Below are positions 22,801 through 33,339 of a DNA stretch of 64,000 nt, one piece after another. Numbering within the stretch: position 1 is the first letter of the stretch; the number at the start of each line of letters is the position of its first letter. Made by a program: the position numbers and the translations under genes. Below the pieces are notes generated by a model, which saw only the letters and a program-made list of their open reading frames with translations, made no database searches and had not been told where the DNA came from. Source of the stretch: Apoderus coryli (taxonomy: Eukaryota > Arthropoda > Insecta > Coleoptera > Attelabidae); contig OU452206.1 of the NCBI GenBank assembly GCA_911728435.2, forward strand, positions 8,276,297-8,340,296. The letters are read 5' to 3'.

Positions 22801-24884
22801 TATGAAGTCTCTCAAAACGTACTAAATATAATACGAAAAACCACCTGGGAACAACACTGTTTCTTATAGTAATTGTCCCTAGATTTAGGGGATATCTATT
22901 ACCAACGTAGTTTTATTCCACAGCCAACTACTATTGTTAGTAATATGGTTCGCACACTTATCCCCCCCATATATATATAGAGGACTATATTTTTCAAAAC
23001 CATAAATATGCGCAAAGGGAGATAGAGAAACCGCCATTTTGATGTTATTTTGTTGCTAAGTTATTTCATTGCCTTCTAATTTTTATACTATAACATGTTC
23101 AAAGGACATAAAATTAATATGGTGGTATAAAATTATTAGATTAATCTAACATTTTGCTATATCATAATGAAAGAGATATGATAAAATGGTTGATTTATTA
23201 CTGCCAAATTATGTCATGTTAATACTCAATTAATTTTTCATTCCTTAAATGTGGCAACATTAGCTTTCCCACATAAAATTTGACATATACCAGGTTATAT
23301 CCATATATTAGAATTCTTATATCACAATGAGCTATAAGCTATGTTATTATATTATACGTAGAGTTTCAGGTGATTATATAATAAATGACGTGTTTTATAC
23401 CAATTATATTATTATAACTTTTCCAAAATTAGCTCATTAAGTACTTTTTAAGACTCCCCTGTAGTATAACATCAAAATGCGATATTTATCTTAATTTCCA
23501 TTTAAGTTTTGTTTCAGAAGAAGAAGTACAGGATTATTTTTTTTTGAGTGACAAATAAAAGTCGAATCTCCACAAAAATAAATTTAATAGAAACGTATAA
23601 ATCTTATCCAAACATGTTTCGGTAATTAAACCAGTTCCATAATCAGTGGCGAAAAGAGAAACTTACAAAATCAATGTTCTATAAATTTCCACCGGGGTCA
23701 TTTTTATGCATTTTTTTTTGTTATATGTATTAATTAAATTAAGAAAAAACTAATGTTAATAATGTTAGTTTTTTTTTTAATTTAATAAACACATATAACA
23801 AACAAAAAAATTTCCATATACCTTGGTGGAAATTTGTAGAACATTGATTTTGTAAGTTCCTCTTTTCGCCACTGATGATGGAACTGGTTTAAGTTCCGAA
23901 ACATGTTTGGATAATATTTATAAATTTCTATTAAATTTATTTTTGTGGAGATAGACTTTTATTTGTCACCGAAATATATACAACTTCACTTAAGAATGGA
24001 ATATTTCAAATTAAAGTACAGATGTCACAAATCCCATCAGTTTAAAAAAATGCTGTAGAGCAGTATGTTTTCCCCTGTATATTATGCAGATTTGCTGTGT
24101 CATCAAGAACTATGATTCACACAGTTTGCCTATTTGCAAGTACTTTTTCAGCCAGTTTTAATTTAAAATTGAATAATTATATTTGTACCTATTTTTGAAA
24201 ACAACCTTGAATATTTTCTAGAGAGATTTAATAAATTCTATACTAACACGCAAATTAACGTCTAAATATTGTTTTCTTACCTAATGGTTCACCGTGGTCT
24301 GGACGAATTGTGAAACTACCGCCAGCGGATGATTCCCAGATGTATTGTTCATCATCATTGTGTTTTGATACAACAGTCACTTTATCAGCAATTAAGTATG
24401 CAGAGTAGAAACCAACACCAAATTGACCAATCATACTGATATCAGCTCCAGCTTGCAAAGCTTCCATAAATGCTTTAGTACCAGACTTAGCAATTGTACC
24501 TGGAATAAGCCAAATTCAATTAAGACACGTAAAATTATAGAAATCAGGTAGAACTTTAATTGATTTTGTATTTGATATCAAATTATTACCTAGATTATTA
24601 ACTAAATCGGCCTTAGTCATTCCGATACCAGTATCGATGAGGGTTAAAGTGCCTTCTGCCTTATTTGGAATAATTTTGATGAACAAATCTTTCCCGAAGT
24701 TCAATTTTGAGGGATCGGTGAGAGATTCATAACGAATTTTATCCAAAGCATCGGAGGAGTTAGAAATTAATTCTCGAAGGAAAATTTCTTTGTTTGAATA
24801 GAAGGTGTTGATGATCAAGCTCATCAACTGGGCGATTTCCGCTTGGAAAGCGAAAGTTTCCACTTCAGCCACGGCTTCCGGCAT
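19865..24884 (-). CDS. Hsp83: Cytosolic heat shock protein 90 (Hsp83)
   Basis: Coding exons are 24590-24884 (ATG at 24,882-24,884), 24281-24499, 20585-21667 and 19865-20424. They sum to 2157 nt, giving 718 aa, the usual length for insect Hsp90. The N-terminal GHKL ATPase domain shows [32 protein letters not shown] and [19 protein letters not shown] highly acidic/lysine-rich linker (about 210-270) precedes the middle domain ([39 protein letters not shown]). The C-terminal dimerisation domain ends in MEEVD, the TPR co-chaperone docking motif that marks the cytosolic form. It is an ATP-driven chaperone for kinases, receptors and other clients. All junctions are GT-AG. A non-coding leader exon and a heat-shock promoter lie upstream. 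Intron 2 (21,668-24,280) carries a head-to-head ribozyme repeat and another dispersed repeat. No break is visible. Confidence 0.98.
22960..23480 (+). repeat. Dispersed repeat, copy 2 (in Hsp90 intron)
   Basis: It matches 17,740-18,470 in order and orientation (GAGAAACCGCCATTTTGATG at about 23,024; GACTCCCCTGTA at about 23,452). The region just before it, 22,380-22,860, is rich in TACTAGATT/TACTAGAA motifs with no gene. Confidence 0.7.
23603..23651 (-). ncRNA. Degenerate hammerhead ribozyme copy
   Basis: On the minus strand the core reads CTGATTA instead of CTGATGA (one substitution in an invariant position). It is followed by GGAAC, a loop, a weakened stem II, then GAAA-CATG-TT-TGG as in the intact copy. 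The substitution should abolish or strongly reduce cleavage. This is the copy in sense with the Hsp90 pre-mRNA. Confidence 0.6.
23867..23911 (+). ncRNA. Candidate type I hammerhead ribozyme
   Basis: CTGATGA (23,872-23,878), stem II GGAAC/GTTCC (23,880-23,884 and 23,893-23,897), GAAA (23,898-23,901), CATG minimal stem III, UH site TT (23,906-23,907). Stem I is only CCA/TGG plus possible extra pairs. Core bases are intact. It is antisense to Hsp90. Confidence 0.7.
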
Positions 24885-25134
24885 CTTTCTGTACCTAAAT
24901 AAAATTTATTACAAATAAGTAAATTTTTATTATGTAAATCTATAAATATGTATGTACTTAATAGTACAAATATCGTTCTAATATAAAAAGAATTAAGTAC
25001 ATAAATATATGGAGAAACAAGTATCCACGCCTTTTAAAAAACGTTTTAAGGAATTTTGTCTATACGGAAGTCAATTTACACAAAACCAAATTTAATAATT
25101 TGGGAATACCAACTATTGGTACAAAAGTACATAC

Positions 25135-25250
25135 CTTTTCAAATTTTAAATTGAACAAATACACAGCCACAAACTTGGTAAAATTTCAGTTAATAAAATC
25201 GCTTGAACAAAACTCGGTTTGACTTGCACACAACGCCTGTCAATTATTTT
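25135..25250 (-). other. Probable non-coding leader exon of Hsp90
   Basis: A good donor (GAAAAG/GTATGT, minus strand) at 25,134/25,135 lies about 30 to 110 bases downstream of the expected transcription start, which is set by the TATA box at 25,278-25,285. An untranslated first exon followed by an intron before the ATG exon is the usual Hsp83 arrangement in insects. The exact start site cannot be seen; 25,250 is estimated from the TATA position. Confidence 0.6.
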
Positions 25251-25277
25251 CTGGTAAAATCGGCATTTTGTCTGTTG

Positions 25278-25449
25278 CTTATATAGACAATTGTTATTCC
25301 AGCGTATTCTAGAAGCGGATGGAATGATTTTGACGCAAAATACGTTCAATAACTAGTGAAAATAACACGCTGTTTCCGGAATATTCCGCGGGATTTTCGA
25401 ATCGGCACATGTACGGTATAATGTTTTGATTTTAAGAATGTTCCAGAAC
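25278..25449 (-). promoter_or_regulatory. Hsp90 promoter: TATA box and clustered heat-shock elements
   Basis: TATATAAG (minus strand) lies at 25,278-25,285. Upstream are inverted nGAAn units that form heat-shock elements: TTCTAGAA at 25,307-25,314 with flanking GGAA units, TTCCGGAATATTCC at 25,374-25,387 extending to TTCGAA at about 25,396-25,401, and GAATGTTCCAGAAC at 25,436-25,449. Each of the last two has at least three alternating units, the binding pattern of trimeric HSF. This predicts strong heat induction of the gene. Confidence 0.88.
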
Positions 25450-25459
25450 ATCATAATTT

Positions 25460-26600
25460 TCATTGAAGCAAATTATATTATATTGTTCATTTTTACTATC
25501 GAATATTTTACTTCTGTAATATACTGATATCTTGGCACAATTATACTATAGAAAACTAATTATTTTTAAAATAATGTTAGCCTGTGGCAAGAGTATCTAG
25601 GTATTGCTAGAAAGCTCAATGAAAATGCAAATAATTCTTTGTTAGCCAGAAGTGAATTTCTGTGTTCCTTGGTATCATAGGTATACCCTTAGATTATGCC
25701 TTCTAATCATATAGGCTCAGGCTCCATAACACCATCCTCCATAACTTTTAACATTTAGTTTCACAGAGTATTACCTATTTATTCGAAATATTCATATTAT
25801 CCTCTATACCTATATCGAAGTGTCGCTAAAATCATTTAGTCATTATTTCATTCTTAGCTTTGTTCGCCGAGGCAGTTCAGAATGCTTTCGCGCACAACAG
25901 GCTACCTATTTGATTTAGAAAGCATAAAAAAATGTTGGGTGTCTTTATAAAGATAATGACTAAATTAAATAATACTGCCAACTCTTTAACTTTAATCGTT
26001 ATCTAAAGATATATCGCTCATTCCCCCGTTCAGCCCGTTTAAATAAATTGACTCTTAAGTACCCATACCAAACTCATTGTCTTTATATTGTTTATAAAGC
26101 CAATGCCAAAAATCGGACGCATGCATTTTGTTTGACTGAACTCAATAATTTGGCTTACTTTTCTACGGCCATATACTTATGTGTTATTTTTTTTTAAATA
26201 GGTGTATTTGTGTATGTATTTATTATAACGGAGGTATTCATACCCTATAGTATAACATAATAAATATTGCTTTATTGCTGTGATCCGCCATTTTATTATT
26301 CTCAACCAACCCATTGAAACGGGGTGTTATAACTTAAATTTACATAAAAATTACGAAATACAAGCTTAAACACAAAATGTAAAATCATAAATAAGATCAA
26401 ATTAAGAGGTTCGTTTTTATTTTCATTTACAAAGAATAATATGTTTAGTTTATTTACATAAAATAAAATTTCTACAAATGGTCCGTCCATAATATATAAG
26501 ACGATAATATTTTTATAGGTACCTATTTGTAATTACAAAACAAAAAAGTGTGTTTTTCGGCATTGATGTAATTTTCAAACAATTTATTAATTTTTCTATA
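25460..26600. other. Intergenic stretch without recognised genes
   Basis: AT-rich DNA upstream of the Hsp90 promoter. Only short ORFs without protein-family features are present, and no repeat with clear ends was recognised. Confidence 0.5.
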
Positions 26601-26618
26601 TTCAATTTCCCTCTTGTA

Positions 26619-26665
26619 CCACTGAAAATGAAAATTTTATGTCTCGAAACATGTATGGCTGTATG
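26619..26665 (+). ncRNA. Degenerate hammerhead ribozyme copy
   Basis: CCACTGAAAATGA stands where CCACTGATGATGR is found in intact copies, so the core heptamer is mutated (CTGAAAA). CGAAACATGTATGG follows at 26,645-26,658. The downstream part (GTGGAGCAGACG at 26,714-26,725, then CCTTAAGAG) matches the tail shared by the other copies. It is a dead member of the same family. Confidence 0.6.
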
Positions 26666-26832
26666 GTGTCATGGCTATAATTTGAACCAAATTAAAAAAT
26701 AAGATTTACTTGTGGAGCAGACGCAGTTTCATTTATCCTTAAGAGATAAACTCCATGTAAAATGGACAATGGACTACTTCTATAATATTCTACAATATAA
26801 AAAGGTAATCTTGTAGTATTAGCCCAGTGAGT

Positions 26833-27378
26833 AAAGTGAGGTGAGCGATTATGTCACATCAGGGGTAAATTCAGAAACTGGTTAGTCAAACAGCAGATAG
26901 AACAGAGGCAACGTTGTGCTTCGATCGATCATTCTACTCATCGGTTCTCAAAAAATGCCCACCAGGACTCAGTTTGTAATACTACAAGACGAACATAAAA
27001 TTAGTATATTGTGCAACGAACATGAAATGACATATATTTCCTACGAGTATGATCGTTTGCAGCATGAGCCGCAGGCGAGTGCTGCAAATCATACGAGTAG
27101 GAAATGGTCATTTCATGTGAGTTTCACACTATACTTTTTCTACGACTGTTTTAATGCTTTTGAATAACGTTTGTTTCCACATAAACTAACTCACTGATGA
27201 AAAAGTAACACTATATAATATAGTTTATAATAATTAAGACACTTCCCACAAAAACCGATGAGTAGAATGATCGATCGAAGCGAGGCACAGCCTATTCAAT
27301 TACCACAACATTGCCTCTGTTCTATCTGCTGTTTGACTCACCGGTTTCTGAATTGACATAATCGCTCACCTCACTTTA
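26833..27378. mobile_element. MITE with about 125-bp TIRs and a central hairpin
   Basis: The left end AAGTGAGGTGAGCGATTATG and the right end CATAATCGCTCACCTCACTT are inverted copies, and homology continues through ACAGAGGCAAC/GTTGCCTCTGT and GATCGATCATTCTACTCATC over about 125 bp. In the centre, 27,021-27,117 can fold into a near-perfect hairpin (CATGAAATGAC paired with GTCATTTCATG). The flanks are TA-rich. No transposase. Fragments of the same family occur at 3.06 and 16.55 kb. Confidence 0.82.
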
Positions 27379-27389
27379 ATTTTTTTTAA

Positions 27390-28470
27390 AGTGTTAATTT
27401 CTCACTTAAATGTCAATCAAAATTCTAAAACGAGCGTCGTTGATCACAGGGCCATCGAAAATTGTAGATACTTCGTGTTGACGGATAGTAGGCAATTTTT
27501 GAACCTTTGTCACGTAACTAGCGTTTACGTTATTATAAGCATGCGCATATGGTTTGTAATTACGTTTCCGTAAGGGAATTTTCCTTAGAAAAGAAGAAAG
27601 GAAGCCTTCCAACATAGTAAATGGAAGTAGAAAAATCTAAAATAGTCCTTTTCTCAAGTAAAGTGTTATCTCTACCTTCCGCATATACGATACGTATTGG
27701 ATGGCACCTTAACTCTATTTTGAATGACTGCTTATCTAGTGTAAACATAACCAAAATCTAACGTTTACGTATGGAGATACGTATACGTCCTTGGTTTTGC
27801 CGTAACTCCCTATTATGGTCTTGCAGTAGTTTGTCCGGTCGCCAGTGGCGTAACAATTTATAAATTTTAGCAGAAAAGCATTTAATGGATTATAAATTTT
27901 GAATAATCATTTTTATTTGACGTTATAAATTCTGGCTGGTAAACTATTAGATCGAATAAACAGCTAAATAATAAAAACACATTTAAATTTGAAAATCAGT
28001 TTATTTAACAACAGAATGTAATATAATTTTAATACAGGAACTTATTTCCATTTTACTTTTTGAGAATTTTTTTAACAATGAAGGTTAATAATCGAATATT
28101 AATAACGATACTAGTACCTCAGAAATGTTTATAATGAACAAAACACGGAATTTATAAATTAACATCTGTTTTACGAATGAAAATGCCCAATATTTATGAA
28201 AATAATAATACTATATACTAGACAACGTTAGCGAACCTAGATGTCATGTTTCTATTATAAGAAAACGATAGACCGAATCTGAAATAGGAACCAAAAATAT
28301 CAGTAGTAGCATCTCTAAATAATTAAACCTTAAAATTATTATGATTTACTACCCTTTAAATAAAACAAATTTGTTATAAGTTCTAATTTTACCATGGCTT
28401 CTGTAATTCTTGCATATAAAATGGATTCTTGTATTAATGTAGTTATTAATTATACACTTTATTAATAACA
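27390..28470. other. Intergenic stretch, mostly repeat-like
   Basis: No gene was recognised. AACTAGCGTTTACGTTATTAT at 27,520-27,540 is a motif shared almost exactly with 36,005-36,025, so part of this is an interspersed repeat. CAGTGGCGTAAC at 27,844-27,855 resembles a transposon end. Confidence 0.45.
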
Positions 28471-29655
28471 ATTTATGACTTTAAGGAGAGATGGATTATC
28501 GTTTGGAAAAATGAATTATGCTGTATCCAATTTAGAACTTCCACAGAAACACGACTTTTGGAAATAACTTTTTTACTTGATTGTTCCCTTCGAATTATTT
28601 TTTCAATTTGAATGCAAAGAGCAATCACTAGGGTAACTAGGCCACCTTTACTTTTCAAATAAAATAAAAATAATTAAATAAGTCTTCGACATTCAAGGCA
28701 TAATCATGATCGTCCAAGTTAAACCTACATGTTACATTTTGTTCAGTGTCTACTTCATTATAAATTATATTTTCCTCATTTATAATGTGGTGAGGATTTT
28801 TATTTTGTGTACCTATATTTAAAATATTAATTTGATTCAGAGGAATACAATAATTGTATTACGGTAATTATTACCAACTCCACCTTCTCGAAATTGAACA
28901 TGAATTAAAAAAAAAATTATAGGCAGAAGTAAATTGCCGAACAGTGGGATTGTTAATGTAGCCCCCATGAGATCGCACATTTCCAAATGATCCTAATTAC
29001 ATTTATACAATGGTAAAATTTTTAATTGCTTTGCTCAATAAATTCTTTATAAATGCTTATTGAAGACGTAAAATCAATCAACATACCTAAAACTCCAATT
29101 TTTCTTTGTGAATTTAAAATATAGCGTTACCATCAATTCTCAGATTTAAAATATAATGCTTGAACGAATCTACAAAAGACTCAATTCTATTATAGTTTTA
29201 TTCGCAACATGCTTATAATCATAAGCATGAAGGTTTCGAGAATTTAAAACATCAAAAGCATCATTCATTAGAAATATGAAATTTGAAGTTGCTTCACAGT
29301 TGCTAAACTTATTTAACTTTAAGTTGTTTTCGCAGAATAACAGCGCATCTCCCACCGACCGACGTAATAATTTTGTAGCTAATTTGAATTTAATTTTTTG
29401 TTTGAAAAATTCAATGTGTTGTCTTCTCAATTTATTTGATAAATGACTTCATGTTCTTGCAAAATATTCAGCCTCTTTACGAAGTTAAAATCTATTACGT
29501 TGTTATCTTTATCTATTAAATACGTTTTATCACTCCAAGTATGGCGCACCAACTTTGATCATATGCGATGGATCTGGGAAAATATACATACTGTTATTAT
29601 TGACAGTTATTTTTGTATTTAAATTAGTTTAAAGAGTTAAACAAGAATTACTAAC

Positions 29656-30150
29656 AGTGGCGGCTTGTCATATGAAGCAGGTGAGGCAATGCTTGATTTA
29701 AATAATCAGTAAAATGAATAATATTTAAGTACATGATTTTATTTTGTTGTGTAATCATATTTCTCCATATAACATTTAAACCATAAATTAATTTATACAA
29801 TTTTCAACCTGAGGTAAGCACAGCTATCATCCATAATGTACATATATTTCCCTATTTTTTATTCTTGTCATACATTATTTATTGTGGTCTCTCTCTTGGC
29901 TTTGAACGGCATTTGACAAACCTTGACCGTGCTTGTGTCCTCTGTCACAACCACCTGACGGCCGGCTGTCCCGCTTCATATAAACATATTTGCCAGCGTT
30001 TAATTGCATTAAACTGCACTTATAAACATAACCTATAATATTTTATTATGCAGTTGTCTAAGTAGAGATATCCCTATTAGTTTTAGCTGTACCTATCTAA
30101 GAAGTGTTATGCTTCATGCTTCCCACAGTAAACTGCCACAAGCCGCCACT
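29656..30150. mobile_element. MITE inserted in the P-like transposase gene
   Basis: The termini AGTGGCGGCTTGT (29,656) and ACAAGCCGCCACT (ending 30,150) are inverted copies. The interior is AT-rich and non-coding. It separates the VFD-containing part of the transposase from the DPSHMIK part. The same end motif, ACAAGCCGCCACTG, occurs at about 10,706 in a zinc-finger gene intron. Confidence 0.7.
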
Positions 30151-30689
30151 ACTACTACTAGTTTGATTTTTATTCAGCACTTTATACCATGATGTATAAA
30201 AAAATATCCTACAGACAATTTCCATAAACCATTTATAGCCACCATCATGAACACTAACACTTCCTTGGCAACATTCATGAATTCGTTTTCTATACATCAA
30301 ACACCAAGGAACAAATAACTGGCTTAGCTTCATTTTGAAATTTAATCTTTAAAAGCTTCAGAAGTAAAACCAGGTTTAGCTTCTACAGATGAATACCATT
30401 TCGACAATGTTTTAGGGTACGGCAAACAATTTTGAAACTTATCTCTAACATAATTATAAGCTTTCGGTGAACAAAAAAAAAAAAGTGTTACAGCAAAACC
30501 ACTTTCACGTTGAGAAAAAAGCCTACTTACACTCATTTTTGTTGTCTTCTGAAAGAATCTCCGAATTATATCGTGGTTAGTCCCAAAATTCTGCATTATT
30601 GCTTCGGCATTTTCTTCACTCAGCATATAGATTCGTCAAGTCCGTGATCACTGCCGTCAATGATTCAATCTTCTTCTTCTGGTGCCAAT

Positions 30690-31770
30690 TCTTTTTTTGG
30701 AGATGTCTAATTTGTTTCGATTTAATCAGGTTTATTTTAACTACTTCGTCCAATTTTCTTTTCAAAAAAACTATGCGTGGTGAGTCATCAGCATTCACCG
30801 TAAAGGTTGTTGTATTAGTAACAGGCGTCAATGGCCTACATGAAGTGGATGGTACTCCCAATGGGTGTTCTAAAGTTTGACTTGCAGAAGGGTCAGCTAG
30901 CTGAGATTCAACCATTGGTTCAACTTTGACCTCCCCGTTACAATATGATCTAACCTAAAACATACAAACATTACTCATTTAATTTAATCTTGTGTATTTT
31001 AACTACTTCGTCCAATTTTCTTTTCAAAAAAACTATGCGTGGTGAGTCATCAGCATTCACCGTAAGGGTTGTTGTATCAGTAACAGGCGTCAATGGCCTA
31101 CATGAAGTGGATGGTACTGCCAATGGGTCTTCTAAAGTTTGACTTGCAGAAGGACCAACCAGCTGAGATTCAACCATTGGTTCAACTTTGACCTCCTCGT
31201 TACAATATGATCTAACCTAAAATATACAAAAATTACATATTTAATGTCAATTTAATCTTGTGTGTTTTTAACTACCTCGTCCAATTTTAGTTTCAAATAA
31301 ACTAGTCGTGGTGAGTCATCAGCATTCACCGTAAGGGTTGTTGTATTAGTAACAGGCGTTAATGGCCTAAATGAAGTGGCAGGTACTGCCAATGGGTCTT
31401 CTAAAGTTTGACTTGCAGAAGGACTAACCAGCTGAGATTGAACCATTGGTTCAACTTTCACCCCCGCGTTACAACATGATCGAACCTAAAATATACAAAA
31501 ATTACACATTTAATTTCGATTTAATCTTGTGGTATTTTAACTACTTCGTCCAATTTTCTTTTCAAAAAAACTATGCGTGGTGAGTCGTCAGCATTCACCG
31601 CAAGGGTTGTTGTATTAGTAACGGGCGTCAATGGCCTATATGAAGTGGGTGGTACCGCCAATGGGTCTTCTAAAGTTTGACTTGCAGCAGGGCCAACCAG
31701 CTGAGATTGAACCATTGGTTCAACTTCTACCTCCTCGTTACAATATGATCGAACCTAAAATATACAAAAA
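30690..31770 (-). repeat. Four tandem copies of one exon-bearing unit (about 265 bp)
   Basis: The marker ACCATTGGTTCAAC occurs at 30,911, 31,173, 31,442 and 31,711. Each unit encodes, in the same frame, SYCN(G/E)EV then QSQL(V/A), SQTLEDPLAVP, RPLTPVTNTTT and VNADDSPRIVFLKRKLDEVV. Each has its own acceptor (TTTTAG/GTTAGATCA-like) in phase 0, matching the end of the THAP exon. Only the copy closest to the transposase (30,616-30,915) runs on into the coiled coil. The other three hit a stop soon after KLDEVV and lack a clear donor, so their inclusion would end the protein early. Confidence 0.85.
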
Positions 31771-31771
31771 A

Positions 31772-31990
31772 TGCCCGTTTGCACCACATACAGTTTCAGT
31801 AGAGAATAGTTAAGAATCGCCTAAATTTTAATTATTACGTAGAACGGAACTGATTGCACCGCATCATAAGTTGGTGGCATTTAGTTAAGTATCGGGTAAA
31901 TATGTCAACATAGCAAATTTGAGGTAGCCGACAATGAAGAAGATTTTGTTGGTCGGGCAGCAAAATTTTAAGTAAGTAAAACTTTACAAC
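31772..31990. mobile_element. Solo end of a PIF/Harbinger-type element
   Basis: TGCCCGTTTGCACCACATAC at 31,772 is the same terminus as at 33,718. The following bases are the reverse complement of the right-end region at 34,640-34,816 (e.g. AATTTGAGGTAGCCGACAAT). It lies in the intron between the THAP exon and the first repeated exon of the P-like gene. Confidence 0.75.
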
Positions 31991-33339
31991 GTTATGCTGT
32001 AAATTAGCCACCTGGTGTATATGTTACGGACAATCAACTTGATCTAAGTTGTGATTATTTGGTAAATCTCGATGCAGTTCGTATATTAAGTAGCTAGTTA
32101 CGTTTGTATATTTGGTAAACTAATTAATTTGTGAACAAACTATCCAAAGCAGTCTGCTATTTTGATAGAAAGTCCTATTTTCTTGAAAAAAAGCGAGCTG
32201 CTTGGTTAGTATAAATTTACACCAAGTGGCTAGTTTACATAAGTAATAGCGGTAGAACAGCTTTAGCCGGATCATATACATTAAAACAGAATATGAGCTA
32301 CTTACATATTTTATTCTCCTAACAGCAATAGTAGGTAAAGCACCGTCTTTCAGTCTAACTTTCAAGGATGAACTGGTATCAAAGCAATCATTGGCAAAGT
32401 GCTTACTACACAAGTAAGAATTCTTAGATGGCATCCAACCAGGTTTGTTGAGAAAAAAAGTCCAACGTTCTTTTCTCGCTTCATTTTTTGGGAAACTGAA
32501 AATTGATATGAAAGAAGACAGTATGTAGTTTTCAAAAACAACACATTGTATGGGTTTATGTGACAATAGGAAAATTGTAAAATTTTATTTAAAGTAAACA
32601 TTATGGATCCCTCTATGCATCTATGGCCTGACAAAACCTAACCTAAGTTTTCTACTTTGTTTACAATCTTAAATAATAAAATATTAAATTTTACATAAAA
32701 GGATAAAATTTCCAAAGTAGACTGATCCTAAATATTGGTTTATGTGAAATACTTACTGATGAAATGTTATTTTTTGGTTTCTCGTCGTGTCCGTTTGAGA
32801 TCGTCCGCAAGCCGCACAGCTAACCATTTTAAATATTTTAAATCCGTTCAAAGCTAACACCAATGTCACAGTCACAAACTCAGAAAAATATGTTTATTTT
32901 TCTGAGGTCACACGGTAAAGTATAATATATTGTTTAAGTTTATAATTTCACTGTAAATTCTCACACTACTTAGACGATAATTGATGTAAACAAAGATACA
33001 ATAATTGGAAATACCTACTAGCATACGTTATTTCCTTTTGTGCCGAGCCAACAACGAATAAAACAGAGAAAAGAAGGAGCATGTGGGCCGTTTGACAGTT
33101 AATACGTGCGAACGAAGTCGGCCATATTGGGCAACCATGTATGACCCATTCTTGTTGATTATTTATAGTTTTGTGTATTTTGATGGTATTTCTTGTGTTG
33201 AAAGGTGTTTATCTGCGATTTAGTTTAATTTGGAACAATTTCTATTTGTGTGGGCATAGTATTGTACGTATTGTATTATTTCATAGTATTTAATTAGTGG
33301 TAAACGTGTGTATTTTGCACTAAAAAAGCAAAGTGCAAG

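Larger units (their letters stand above)
23548..23969. repeat. Palindromic element with two head-to-head hammerhead motifs
   Basis: Arms of about 180 bp, from GTGACAAATAAAAGTC (23,548) to its inverse ending ATTTGTCAC (23,969), meet at a short AT-rich centre near 23,700-23,780. Each arm carries one hammerhead-type core pointing outward: minus strand at 23,603-23,651 (degenerate), plus strand at 23,867-23,911 (intact). After the right arm the flank CTTAAGAATGGAATATTTC resembles the flank of the 58.3-kb copy. Its position in Hsp90 intron 2 means the transcript would carry the minus-strand motif. Confidence 0.8.
28480..32827 (-). pseudogene. P-element-like transposase (THAP9-type), broken
   Basis: Exon 1 (32,757-32,827, ATG at 32,825-32,827) and exon 2 (32,306-32,495) encode an intact THAP zinc domain: MVSCAACGRSQ, KITFHHFPKNEARKERW and YLCSKHFANDCFD (C-x2-C, C-x2-H). 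Next come a four-times repeated exon and a coiled-coil segment (VFLKRKLDEVVKI, LQKKNWHQKKKIESL). Then P-transposase regions follow: SPKAYNYVRDKFQNCLPYPK / LSKWYSSVEAKPGFTSEAF (30,342-30,626), VICSLVFD (about 30,270-30,320, after a frameshift), FPDPSHMIK and SDKTYLIDKDNNVIDFNFVK (29,450-29,570, different frames), KIKFKLATKLLRRSVGDALL (29,170-29,430), and KSKGGLVTLVIALCIQIEKI (28,470-28,658). Frameshifts, stops and a 0.5-kb insertion at 29,656-30,150 show that the full transposase is dead. The THAP exons and splice sites are clean, so a short THAP protein could still be made. Confidence 0.85.
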
